From Chalciporus piperatus (Eukaryota; Basidiomycota; Agaricomycetes; Boletales; Boletaceae): DNA of 64,000 nucleotides. Shown here in pieces: positions 9,920 to 20,600 of the stretch. Made by a program: the position numbers and the translations under genes. Every line of letters begins with the position of its first letter. Positions within the stretch are counted from its first letter, which is position 1. The notes under the pieces were generated by a model. That model was not told the DNA's origin. It was given only the letters and a program-made list of their open reading frames with translations, and did not search any database. The stretch is taken from positions 1 through 64,000 of the forward strand of contig JBBPTG010000034.1 of NCBI GenBank assembly GCA_038093975.1, given 5' to 3'.

Positions 9920-10374
9920 TGTTATGACGAAGTCACAACACGGCGGGGACTTAAGGCAACACTAGGCCTTGCGAAGGAGTATGCTGAGTACTAAAACTTA
10001 ATTGCGGTGAAGCAACAAATGGATTAGACTGGGGTCTGTGATAAGTACAGGGCTACTTATATACTATTGAGAAGTGCGCACAGACCAACAGCCGAATAAG
10101 GAAATCATAAAGGAAAAGATAAATAAGGTAAATGGGACGATAGATAAGAAAAGGTACCAGGTACGGATTAGGGTCTAGGCCATGACATCATTGCTGACTC
10201 ATCTAAGTCTAGACCTTTATCACGTGACCTGATTATGTAATAGTTTACGTAATGCTACAGGGACTACCGGAGCAGATTAAGATGAATCCGGCTTGACCCC
10301 TAAGTTGTAGACAAAGTCCAGAGTTCGAATACCGTTGTAGGCAAAAGTTTGAAAAGTTTTTAAATACTATAACA
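9920..10374 (-). repeat. 5' LTR of the chromovirus
   Basis: 455 bp with the same TGTTAT and ATAACA ends as the copy at 3785-4240. It holds the promoter and predicted RNA start used by the element. Confidence 0.95.
10020..10063 (-). promoter_or_regulatory. LTR TATA box and predicted transcript start
   Basis: TATATAAG (10063-10056 on the minus strand) starts 33 nt upstream of the motif AGTCTAATCCA (10030-10020). That spacing is normal for a TATA box, so the RNA plausibly begins exactly at the motif that pairs with the primer-binding site. Confidence 0.6.
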
Positions 10375-10722
10375 TCATCACGGAGGCTGTCAAGATTGAG
10401 CAACTTGAAGAGTTCTTGACTGGTCAGTATTTAGCTCTTCTTGGGTCGTCAACTTCTTATGCTCGCCCCAGATGCCTTGCCCGTTGGCTTGATTGGTATG
10501 AACTCTAAACTCATGTGCCGATACATCGAGTTCATTGCCGACCGTCTTCTCGTTTCGCTGGGTAACGAGAAAGTGTACAATGTCACCAATTTCCCCTTCG
10601 ACTTCATGGACATGATTTCGCTGCAAGGAAAGACCAGCTTCTTCGAGAAGCTTCAAACAATTAAAGAGACACACCCAAGCCGTCAACAGAAGAAAGATCT
10701 CACGGTCAAGTTGGGGATGTGA
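10375..10722 (+). pseudogene. RNR2: Ribonucleotide reductase small subunit, internal fragment
   Basis: From the LTR edge the plus strand reads ITEAVKIEQ, then EFLT, a 49-nt intron (10423-10471) and [39 protein letters not shown]. These match the central to C-terminal part of class I ribonucleotide reductase R2, which makes deoxyribonucleotides. The copy is degenerate: two residues (LE) are inserted in the IEQ-EFLT segment, an extra F lies before PFDFM, and after FFEK the sequence becomes unrelated, so the usual acidic C-terminus is absent. The upstream two thirds (iron ligands) are missing because the LTR begins there. Preservation of an intron implies a DNA-level fragment, not a retrocopy. 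It may be a captured gene piece or a truncated duplicate. Confidence 0.8.
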
Positions 10723-12653
10723 GTCGCTCCCCAACGGCGTTCGTTTATACTCGTTTTCTCATCTTGGAAAATGTGCGTCCCACAAACGTCGGGCCTCGTG
10801 GTAACGGCCGATAGGGACTACAAGACGATCACGATCTGGTTCTAGAATAAACGACAGACGTCCAAACGAAGTCAGCCGCCGCCGACGCCAGACGGACAAG
10901 GCTTTGGCACACCCCCGGAACGAACCAAGACGGACTCCACAAACTATCCTACGCTCCTTCACATATACCACACAATCCAATGACTCCATCTCTCCGAAGC
11001 ACCCGCCGCACCACTTCTTCCCAGTCCACGATCTCAAGCTGGCAAGGAGAGCCAAGCAGAGAACGTCAGCCCACCGCGAGGCGACGCTCAAGGTTCCCCA
11101 TCAAACAACTTAAAGAGAGCTCGACACCGTCTATCAACTCTCCAACTCCACCGACTCGAGGACCGAGCGTCCGACTACTCGAAAGCAAATGTCAACCACA
11201 ACAACCAAAAGACGGAAACTGTTGCAAGTAAACAATTCTAAGTCATCACGATTGACACATACGATGCTTTGACCGAATATCGTGATCAACAGCTCGCTTG
11301 ACGAGGATTTCTGATCGTGTCATTGCATCTTCTACATGTTAATATTCAAGTACACCATTATCTCCTATTAGTGCTACCTATCTGCCCGACACGCATCATT
11401 CTCACTTAGATATCTTTGTTATCATTAAGCATTACTTACGCACACCAATTTGATATCGACGACGATTCAGAAGTAACAAGGCCGCTGAAAGCGCTTCCAA
11501 ATCAGGTTACATTAGGAATACAATGCCAAATAATGACTCAGCACATTAAAGACTCGGCTTCGCTTGTGCTTCTTTCCAATGTCTTCCCACCTCCTGGCCA
11601 CCATGACATTCGGTTTCAATGTTGCCCCAACCCAATTCAAACCTTCATCCAACCTGTGCTCGTAGCCTTCCGAATCGCTCGCCCCAGACCACCCGCACCT
11701 TGCCACCCTATCTGCGCCAACCAACACCTTTCAACTTCATTCAACATTGACACCGTCGATGCCCGGAGCTCCACTGTTCCTTGAATCATTGACAAGCCAC
11801 CTCTCGACGACTCGTGTGCCAGTGCCTATCAACATCCATCCTCCCCCGACGGGCCCGTTACAGTGGTGTTGTTCCACCCTGGACCATCCTCCACTTCGGA
11901 TGAACTCATTCATAAGTAACATCCTCGTTTATCATTGTCAACAAGATATTGACGGCATATACATTGATGTAGACCTTGACATTCCTTATACCCCTCGACC
12001 GTGCTCTCAATGTCTTTTCATCGAAGCTTTCGCAGGATATTACTGTCGTAAGTTGTCCATTTTGCCGCTCATTCTGAATCTCTACTAATATTTCTCTGCA
12101 TTATCTTCAGACCCTCTCCCATATTCTGCCTCTTGCTACTCCCCCTTCTCCTACTCTGAATCCCCCTCTCCTCCTACTCTGAATCCCCCCTCCTCCTACT
12201 AGTTGCTATGAATTGTCCTGGACCTATTAATAGTTTGGATGTGTACCAGCTCTGTTATTAGCATTCCGTTGAAATACAATTTATGAGAATTTGTGATCCA
12301 TCTGCTCCAATGCATGCAAGTTGCCTTCCGAACCATTGAGATAAAAACTGAACATTGCAACGCATCTTGGCAAGGACACACCCATTGGCATGGTTTGGCA
12401 CGTGATAGTTCCACTGGAATGCATTGGAACCCATTGGAACCCGAGGCAGTGTATTGGAACAGGGGCTATGGTCTCTATTGGGTTGTCGGCATTGGAACAG
12501 CCTTGGAACACCTTTCTAATTAACACGTGCGGCATTGGAAGTGCCTTGGCATAATTTCGGGTGGGATTCTAACTATATCGTAACGCCGCCGGTACATTTT
12601 AACCTTGCAATGCCTTATAAGGCATCGCCATTACATATTATTTTTTCCGACAT
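10723..12653. other. Non-coding stretch between mobile elements
   Basis: No gene recognised. A minus-strand frame ending at 10759 has a plausible tail but no known motif. At about 12110-12200 a cctactctgaatccccc unit is repeated imperfectly. At about 12310-12560 short attggaac/gcattggaa motifs recur at least eight times. It looks like degraded repetitive DNA. Confidence 0.5.
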
Positions 12654-12740
12654 AGACTACTAGTAGTCTCGGCACCAGACGTTTTGGTCTTCGCCTCGGA
12701 GGGCCTCGGGATCTTCCGAAGACCAAAACGTCTGGTGACT
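12654..12740 (+). repeat. Left terminal inverted repeat with perfect 21-bp hairpin
   Basis: Arms 12673-12693 and 12717-12737 are perfect inverse complements, separated by 23 nt. The block aligns with the reverse complement of 15991-16076. Confidence 0.75.
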
Positions 12741-12832
12741 TTCAGTTGGCGGGTATCCCATCGAGTCACACTTGTCACACTTTTGGCTCTCTTAGGATAA
12801 TATTCGTGACATTTTGACAGGGGAATACTACT

Positions 12833-14452
12833 ATGTTAGGACGAAGGTGTTGCCTTTTTCATCTACTGCCTCAAATCTCTAAGTCCCTATCTTCGACACT
12901 CGAAGAAAACACATATGCACTCTGCATGACCACTGTCATTACTCAGAAACCCTCTCATGCCGAGCGGAAGCAACAGTCCTTTGAAAATCTGCAAAAATCT
13001 CGAGACCATGCCTCCAAAAAATCAGAATATAGCTCCGAAAATACTCGTCGGGCACTCACCGAAGAATGTCTCACTCGATGCAACCAAAAACCACCATACC
13101 CATGGCAGCTTGATGCAGCCGAGGCTTTTTACCTTGGACTCGATTGTGTTATCATTTCCGGAACAGGCTCGGGCAAGAGTCTGCCATTTGTTATGCCTTC
13201 GATGCTCGAAATCAATCTAGGGAAGGTGTTAGTGGTTCTCTCACCTTTGAATGCACTCGAAGTCGACCAGGTAACCAAATTCAACTCACATAGTCATCTC
13301 GACCTCATTTGAATTGTTTTCGTAGGCTGAAAGATGTCGGAGGATGGAACTTACTGCTGTGGCTGTCAACCACACCACGTACACTGATGCATTGCATCAG
13401 GTGAGCCTGAAAAGTCATAGGTTAGGCTTTCACTGACTTCGCGAAGGACCTCGAGGCCCGGAAGTATCAGGTAATATTTACCTCCCCCGAGATGGCCATC
13501 TCGAACCCAAGGTTCAACAATCTCCTTTGCTCGGCCGAGTACAACAAGCACCTCATTGGAATCGTCATTGACGAAGCCCACTGCATTGTTCAGTGGGGTG
13601 GGGACTTCCGACCTACCTATGGCAAGCTTGACAAACTTCGGTCGTTCATACCGACTCATATACCACTCTATGTGACGTCAGCGACTATGACTCCAGATGT
13701 ACTCTCTGAAGTACAGCGACAACTGCATATCCACCCGTCGCAGAGTTTTTACCTGAATCTCGGTAACGATCGGAAAAACATATATCAGGAAGTGCAGCTC
13801 ATCCGAAACGGACAAGACTATGCTGCACTGGATTTTCTTTTTACAGATCTCACGGACGTCTCACAGATGGAGCGTGCACTTATTTTCGTTAATCGTGTCG
13901 AGGATTCGCAGTTAGGATGGCAACGCTCCCAGGAATTGCTACCAACTCACCTGCGAAGCTTCGTTGGATTCCTGAACTCACGTCGAGCCGAGGGGGCGAA
14001 AGCCGAGGAGTTGGCCAAGTTCCAGCGAGGCGAAAGGCGAATTTTGTGGTTGACGGAGATTGGTGCCATGGTTTGCATGTTCGTCGAGATGAATTGGGCT
14101 AATAAAGCTGAAATAACACCTTTAGGGTCTCGACATACCTGACGTGACTCTCGCAGCCCAACTCGGTGCACCGAAGTCATTGACTGTTTGGCTGCAGCGA
14201 GCAGGAAGGGCGGGAAGGTCGACAACCATACGAGCACGCGCGATTTTGCTAATTGAAGCCTCGGCTTTGAAAATGGTTCGCAAAAAAAGCGAAGATAATC
14301 CAAGTTCAGAGGAGGAAGGGGAGGAAGCGAGTGAAACAAAGACATACCGTAAAAAAATAGAGCCGCATTTGAGGGAGTTCGTCGAGACGACGAGTTGTCG
14401 ACGCGATGTGGCTGATCGGTTGTTTGACAATCCGCCTGGGCGTGGTACGTAA
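12833..14452 (+). CDS. RecQ-like DNA helicase carried by the element
   Basis: Four exons (12833-13270, 13326-13400, 13447-14070, 14126-14452) join in frame; an inner ATG at 12926 is an equally good start. Motifs in order: Walker A GTGSGKS, then SPLNALEVDQ, then DEAHCIVQWG with DFRPTYGKL (a RecQ hallmark), SAT, and RAGRAGR near the end. This is an ATP-dependent 3'-5' helicase of the short RecQ-like type that is multicopy in mushroom genomes. The reading ends just after PHLREFVETTSCRRDVAD and NPPGR, where related proteins continue with a Cys-rich segment. The 3' end runs directly into the antisense of the DUF6589 gene, so the C-terminus is probably lost by deletion. The remaining domains look intact. 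Confidence 0.7.
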
Positions 14453-15841
14453 CTTCGTCCAAATGTTCTGTTCCGAGCATGAACTGTCGAGTTGCATACT
14501 GCGTCCCGATCGGAAGCTGATTGACAGGCTTTGGACGAGCAAAAATAGGATCCTCCCTGTCACGATATGTGGCGAAATCGAACTCAGTACTATGTATCAG
14601 GTATTGGAGTACAAGAGAAACATCACGGTGATGCTGAGCTGATGCTGCAGTAGAGGCGAGGTCGTAGATCTTCAACACAGACAGGGGGGTTTTGCGCCCA
14701 TGGAAACGATACTCTTGAAGTATTCGGTTGGACAGGGGAGGTTCAGGAGGGATGTCAGGCTGAAAGAACAACGTGGATGCAGTACCAGAGTCGAAATGAC
14801 TCTGATTGTCGATACGCTGCGCAAAAACGCGGAACTGGATGTTGAGATTGTCGTGGGCAACAACGAATGGATATCGCTGAACCCACTCTTGCGCGGTCTT
14901 CATTTCGTTCTCGGAGATCGTTTTCAGTGCACGGGCGGACCACTGGTGGCTCATCGTCAGACCAAATGCACGAAGGAGGTCAATGGTCTTGGCTGGAGCT
15001 CCTTGCGAGCGGAGAAACGTGGTCACCATCTTCGCGAAGCGGTTGTGATGATGCGAACGAGAAAACATGATTTGGCAGATGATAGAGAGGATAATCTGGC
15101 GAAATATAAATTATTAGACAGGGTACCAGCTTCAACTTCAAGACGCACGAGATCGGGGACTTTTTTGGTGTTCACCGAACGTTGCTCGTTCGTCTGGGTG
15201 AGTCGTACCAACAACGACCATAATTTCGGGGTGCCTCCGAAGCCGGGACTACTAAGCTTCAAGATAAGATCTTCGAGGAAGATCCCTGTGAGCTCTTCCA
15301 ATGACAAGTCCTCCGCTGGGCAAAGCATCACTGCTCTGATCCCCTCAAGCTCCTTTTCGATCACGGACTCGACACACGAAAACGCGAAGCGCTCGAGCGG
15401 ATATTTGGCTCCTCCGGCACGTCGGTGGGTACTCGTTTGGGTGCGTGGGGGCTTATGCCATCGAGAAAGGATTGATGGGAGCTCGTCGCTCACCATCAAC
15501 GCGGACCGCTCGTAGCGAATTTTCGGGTGAGTGATGCAGTCTGAATCACCCCAGCTCACGAGGTCAAGGAAGAGGGGGAGATTGAGGCCGAGGGAATTCA
15601 TGTGATGAAGGACGGACACGACCTTTGCAGCTGTGTTCGTGCCGAGACGTTGTCGTAGCTGGCGAGTGTGGGCGAGTTGGATAGGGGGGGATGATTCTTC
15701 TTCGTCGCGTGATTCATCCAAGTCGTCAACTTCCAGGTCGGAGTCGACTTCATGTGCAAGGCCGTGCGGAATATGCGCACTCGAGAATGGACCATACAGG
15801 TCGTCGTCGTCGTCAGATTCGTCAGCTGCAAGGTAGGGCAT
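14446..15841 (-). pseudogene. DUF6589 family protein, 3'-truncated
   Basis: It starts at 15841 (MPYLAADES) with an acidic, serine-rich region. One intron (after KKVPDL, acceptor before IILSII) separates it from a second exon with SRSHHHNRF, LTMSHQWSA, AHDNLNIQFRVFAQRIDNQ, EFDFATYRDREDP and a final QFMLGTEHLDE. These segments match, from memory, the N-terminal half of Agaricomycete DUF6589 proteins. The distal half, including the GDQLT-type region that may be catalytic, is absent. The frame runs into antisense helicase sequence at about 14446. The function is unknown; a role as transposase partner is only suggested by recurrence with such elements. Confidence 0.65.
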
Positions 15842-15990
15842 ATGTCGAGTTAACTGGTACTATTAGCATTCTACAGTACTACACACTACATTACTCGACT
15901 TATGCAATCACGATGAGTCATCAACAATACGCTCGCAAGTCCATCAAACGCGTCACAGCGTGACTGATGGGCTTGTCACCGGGGTAAAGT

Positions 15991-16076
15991 CTCCAGACGT
16001 TTTAGGGACGCGGTAGCAACGGGGTGTCAGCCCCGAGCGTCCTAAAACGGCTGGTTCGAGACTAGACTACTAGTAG
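15991..16076 (-). repeat. Right terminal inverted repeat with hairpin
   Basis: Arms 15993-16010 and 16038-16054 pair with one gap and one mismatch. The block ends in CTACTAGTAG as the left end does. Confidence 0.7.
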
Positions 16077-16260
16077 CTTATCGGTTTATCAGCTTACGAG
16101 GCCGATACCTGTCCGACAATTACACTGCGCGTACGTACGCCAAGCCCCACGCTGTTCCCTTGTTTTCCCCGAAGTCGAACCTCTGGTGTTCCTATCTTGT
16201 TCCAATCCTCCATTTTCCTAAACCTTCTTGCCTTACCGACACCTGGAGAACGCACTTGCG

Positions 16261-16842
16261 ATGGCTTCGAACACTATCACCAACTCCCAAGAATTTACAA
16301 AAATAGTGCGTGGATCTCGCCCCAAGGAAATACCGCTTTCCCCAAAACTTGGTCGATGTTCTGCTCAGCCCTCACACTAACGAATCCTTGTGCTAGATCA
16401 ACGGCGGACGCGTCGTCGTGATCGACTTTCATGCAAACTGGAGTGGCTACTCCCAGTCTTCGAACCAGCAGTTCTTAGACTTTTCGGAGACGTTCAAACG
16501 TCTTGGGGTCGATCTATACAGGGTCAACATCGATGACGCCGACGATGTCGTCATAGAGGCCGATGTACGAGTTGTGAGTAAATGAAAGCTTGTGCGATTT
16601 AATTGACTGAAACATGCGTCATGATACATAGGTGCCCACCTTCATGGTCTTTAAAGATGGGAAGAAAGTTGGATCCGCAGAGGGAGTTGGAGCGGGGAAT
16701 CTCCATGTCAGTGAATCTTTCCAATTCCTCGCGTGCTACGACCCTAACCACGACCTTGCATCGTCAGAAATTGATGGGTTCACACGTTCCTGGTTGGACT
16801 GGAGGAAAGGCCGTCGGGAGCGAACAAATTAAAGCCGCGTAA
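16261..16842 (+). CDS. Thioredoxin-like protein lacking both active-site cysteines
   Basis: Four exons (16261-16305, 16397-16573, 16632-16706, 16768-16842) give 123 residues. The fold is clear: VVVIDFHANW, YRVNIDD, VPTFMVFKDGKKVG with the cis-proline, then a GAGN segment. Thioredoxins normally carry WCGPC; here the site reads WSGYS, so the disulfide chemistry cannot occur. Each Cys-to-Ser change needs one base (AGT, TCC). The exon layout (15-codon first exon, 25-codon third exon) matches the paralogues at 31315 and 34780, and the frame is intact, so it may be kept as a redox-dead binding protein or be an early pseudogene. The last exon is less certain. Confidence 0.75.
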
Positions 16843-17673
16843 TGCATAACAATGCTAGGATAGAATTACACGTGCGTTAGAGGCACTTTTACCTTGAATT
16901 TTGTGTAACACTAGTCGTGTACAACTGAGAATGCATTTGGAGAAAGACTCTTGGAGAACGCGTCGCTGTGGCACGTGACTAAAATCAACCCCTGAGGAAC
17001 GGGCAGCGGATCAAAGTTGTCCAGGATGAATCTTTGAAGCACGGCTCCTGGGAATGAGAAGAGCAGAGCTGATCAAAAAAAGAATTACGCACCGTGTCTC
17101 GACTGCGTATAGGTTGTTATTGTCTATCACAAGGTGCCCTCATGATGCCATATGCCAAATCGAGATTCCTTCGTAGCGGAATTGAACTTGATGGAATGAA
17201 GATGTTTGATCGTTTGTCAACGGAGCGCTGGGATGCTTTCTAGATTCACCAAAGATGCCAACGGTTCCCGTGTAGAAGTGGATCATGAGAACATGTAGCG
17301 CTCAAGATGCTCGAGATACACATTCGACCGTGCAACGTGTAGAGTTGCGGAACTTCTGAGAGTGCCTGGATGAAACCTTGTGTCCATCATGGATGAATGC
17401 AAGCCAAGTGTAGGGAGCATCGTGGATCAGCAAGGGCCAATTATTTGATAGAATGTTGATGGAGAAAACGTTCTGTTAAGGGAGCAGATGTTTCCAGATA
17501 AGGGGTTATCCGAATTAAAAGTAATAATTTTTGACATGAGGAGGCATAGTTTAAGTGGTCTCTTCTCACTTCTGGTCGTCGTCGCGAGAGTCGCTGCCTT
17601 GTTCTCTGCTGGGACATTGCTAGTCGGTAACGAGCTCGCTGTCTCCACCTCCATTCATTGAAGTTCATTCTTC
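16843..17673. other. Intergenic upstream of the disordered-protein gene
   Basis: I see no gene or clear repeat. The last part presumably holds the promoter and leader of the gene at 17674. Confidence 0.5.
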
Positions 17674-20600
17674 ATGCCTCTCCTCGGAGGTCTCTTCAAC
17701 AAACGCGACAGGCAGAACTCTTCTCCCAGACACGTTGTACAATCTACCGCGACAGGATCGGTAGCTTCGTTTGCCAGCACAAGGGATTCTACTGACGCTG
17801 ACTATGTCTTCCCTGACAAGTCCTTGCCACCTACGCCAGCCATCTACAACCTTCCGGCTGCCGCCTCCTCCAGCAAGCTCAAACTTCCCTTCCGCCGGAA
17901 ACCGGTCCCTCAGGCAGATCCCAAACATGCGCCCCAATCCGTTGTGTCACTCAACGATGGCCCTTCTCCTCCGCACACATCCAGCGTGACCTCCGATTCT
18001 GGTCACGGTCTTCCTCCCCCGCCCCCTAGGGCGTCCGTCTTTGGCGTGTACAATGAATCAGCCCAATCCACTCATTCCCTTCCTAATGAATCATCGAATC
18101 ATCATTTAGATACCCCTAGTAGATCATCTTCCTTCGACGTCCGAAGCGAAACACACTCAACTCCTCCATATCACCCCGTTCCCTCCAACAAAAGAGCTGC
18201 AGGTTTATTCTCGTGGACCAGAGAACGCACCAAATCGAAACCTCCACATCCTAACTCGACAGCATCGTCCACTGCTTTAGCCAACACCTCCGCCCAAGAC
18301 TCGTCGTTCAGCCTCAAAGCATTCCGTCACGTTCGCGCAGAATCGCCTCTCTCCTCCCCAGAGAGACCAGTCCCATCTTTGTCAAATTCATCCCTTGCAC
18401 CGCCCCAGCCACGACCAAGGGGAAACAGTACTGCATCTGATGCTTCCCAAAGAATATCAGTTGCAGCCTTCCGGGAAGCACAGGCCCGCCGTGCCAACTC
18501 ACCGGTCCCTTCATTCCGCCCTCCATCGACTGCGGACACACTCCGTTTAGATCCCAGCGGCAGGAAACGTGCATCGACCGTTTCTGTCGTCACGCCAGAT
18601 CGCCCACAGCTGAACAGGGCCACTCCTACCCCCATGGCAAGCTCTCAGCCCGATAATTCCGTTCTACAGACGTCTTCTTCGGACGAATCCGAATCAGAGG
18701 ATGATGAAGATGTCGATAGCGACGGCGAGCCTATTCCAAAACCTGCGCGGAAACGAACAATTACTCGTGTTGACCGTTCCCTGGCTTGCTCTGATACGGG
18801 TCATCATAGTTCTGCACCCAGTTTCGCCGACAATGTGGCGCAGACCCGTGCCGAGGCCCCAAGATTGCCCAAGGTCGAGTCGACGCCTGGGAACCAATCG
18901 GATCTCCCGCCGGCTACTCGGCAGCGGGCTTCTGTTTCGACGAGTGCACTTACGCCTAATGCAGCCGCCCGAAGAGCCTCCATCCTGGCAGCAGCGAATT
19001 CCTCTTTGGGTCTGCCTGGTAAGGAACCACGTTTCTGTGTTCAAGTCAGCATTGGTGATACCCATCCGTAATTTTAGCACAACCCCAGCTGTCCGCGCGC
19101 CGACCTCAGGCCGACGATGACTCTGAGACATCTGACTCTTCCGATAGCGACTCTGAAGGCTTGCCTTTGTCTGGTCTTATCCCTCCACGGCGTCCTGGTA
19201 GCTCAGCATCTAATCAGTCAGCTGGTCGACCTTGGGGGCCTGCAAAGCCACTCATCGACATCAAATCGTTGGTCGGTGGCCCACCCCTCCTAACTCCAAT
19301 CTTGAGGCATGAGGCCTCCGTTAAAAACCTTAACTGGCGTGACGCCGAGAAGGATGAACCGTTTTCTGTTCCTGCCGCGCTCCTTTCTTCCTCCCCTTCT
19401 CCTACCATCCCCCCACCTGCCTCTTCCTCGCAATCCGCGAACAAGCAGAGTATCCCGCCAGTGAACAGGCCCATTTCTTCTCATCAACGCAGTCCTAGTA
19501 GTGAAGTTCCTCCACTCCCTAAGCCGAAGGCCACTGATACCGACGACGATCTCATGAACGCCATTCGACTAGTGAGCTCTCTGGATAAAAAACTGGACAA
19601 AGCCTCGGGAGCTTCTCAGCCATCCGAAGGCCAATCCATGTCTGCTTCTGATCGCATAGTGCCTACCCCTATCCGGGCACGTGAACCACCCACTTCATTC
19701 ACAGTGTTGTCAAGGCCACCTCACAGACAAAGTACTGCTGAAACCTCGGCTTCACTTTCCACTGTTTCACAATGGCAATCCCCATCTGTTTCCTCGCCTC
19801 CCGTAGTTTCTACCCAGTCTGCGATTGGCGCTCGACAACGTGCACCGACCACTTTTAGTCCTCCTCCCCAGAATGATAAAACGGACGCAATATCCGTTGT
19901 TTCGACCGCACGGTCGTCCGCATCATCTCGTATCCCGTCTGTGCCTCTCATCCATTCTGTTCCAGACTCTCCCTCAGTCAAGGATGAATGGAAGACCGGT
20001 GGTCGACCTCGTCTCTCTTCACGCGGACCCATGCACAATCCTCCAGAACGTCATTCGCAACTCCCACCTACGCCCACTCCCACCTCGAGCAATATGCTGT
20101 CATCTAGACTCAAGCCGTCGTTGATGCCTCAACGGCCATTTGCAAGCAATCGTTCCATACGTGGAGAGAGTCCTGCTGGTAGCTCTACTGGAGATTCGAG
20201 TAGTGGACGTGCTCCCTTCACGCCACGTGATGGCAGCGACATCGGCGTTCGAGCGAGGAATGGCGGTAGCGATGTGGGGTCCACCCTCAAGGCTCGTGGT
20301 CATGCGAAGAAGCCAAGCGTCACGTTTGAGGATGAGCAATCATCCCGTGGTAGGGAGAGGGCCAAGTCGGACCTCACTAGCGAGGAGAGGACGAGAGAAC
20401 GTAGGCGGAGTGAGGCCAAGGCTGCCATTGAGGTCAGTCATGGTCGCTCATTCCTGAATGCCTTTCTGATCATCAAACTACCTTAGCTGGGCAAGATCGT
20501 CAATGGCCGCGAACCTCTACAAGACTCGGACGACGACGTCGGCTTGGGCGCCCGTAATCCAACAATCAACGTGACTCCGGTCGGTATGGAGAACAGTGTT

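Larger units (their letters stand above)
3785..10374 (-). mobile_element. Ty3/gypsy chromovirus LTR retrotransposon, nearly intact
   Basis: The element reads on the minus strand: 5' LTR (10374-9920), primer-binding site, a leader of about 0.7 kb, Gag, Pol ending in a chromodomain, a purine tract, then the 3' LTR (4240-3785). Both coding frames are open throughout. By eye the LTRs differ at about eight substitutions and one 1-nt indel over 456 bp, so the insertion is fairly recent. The chromodomain and the self-complementary priming site place it with the Tf1/sushi-type chromoviruses. The 5-bp flanks (cattg and tcatc) do not match, and the two sides carry unrelated sequences. Confidence 0.93.
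12654..16076. mobile_element. Putative DNA transposon with hairpin-forming inverted ends
   Basis: Both ends carry the 10-nt palindrome CTACTAGTAG (12657-12666 and 16067-16076), followed inward by similar blocks of about 80 bp in opposite orientation. Each block contains its own inverted repeat around an ACGTTTT core. Inside are a RecQ-like helicase gene on the plus strand and a truncated DUF6589 gene on the minus strand, meeting tail to tail. DUF6589 proteins are abundant in Agaricomycetes. No target-site duplication is obvious, and the DUF6589 gene lacks its distal half, so this copy is probably non-autonomous. The assignment as a transposon is inferred from the ends and contents. Confidence 0.55.

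Noticed and set aside
9905..9920. tRNA-primed primer-binding site
   Set aside because: The site is fully explained by 11-nt complementarity to the element's own LTR, and I could not match it to a tRNA 3' end from memory.
10759..11091. Minus-strand frame ending LVVPIGRYHEARRLWDAHFPR
   Set aside because: The tail looks protein-like but no domain, splice pattern or upstream part supports a gene.
14700..15515. Plus-strand frame of 271 codons
   Set aside because: Antisense to the DUF6589 gene, with no motif; the minus strand has the conserved segments.
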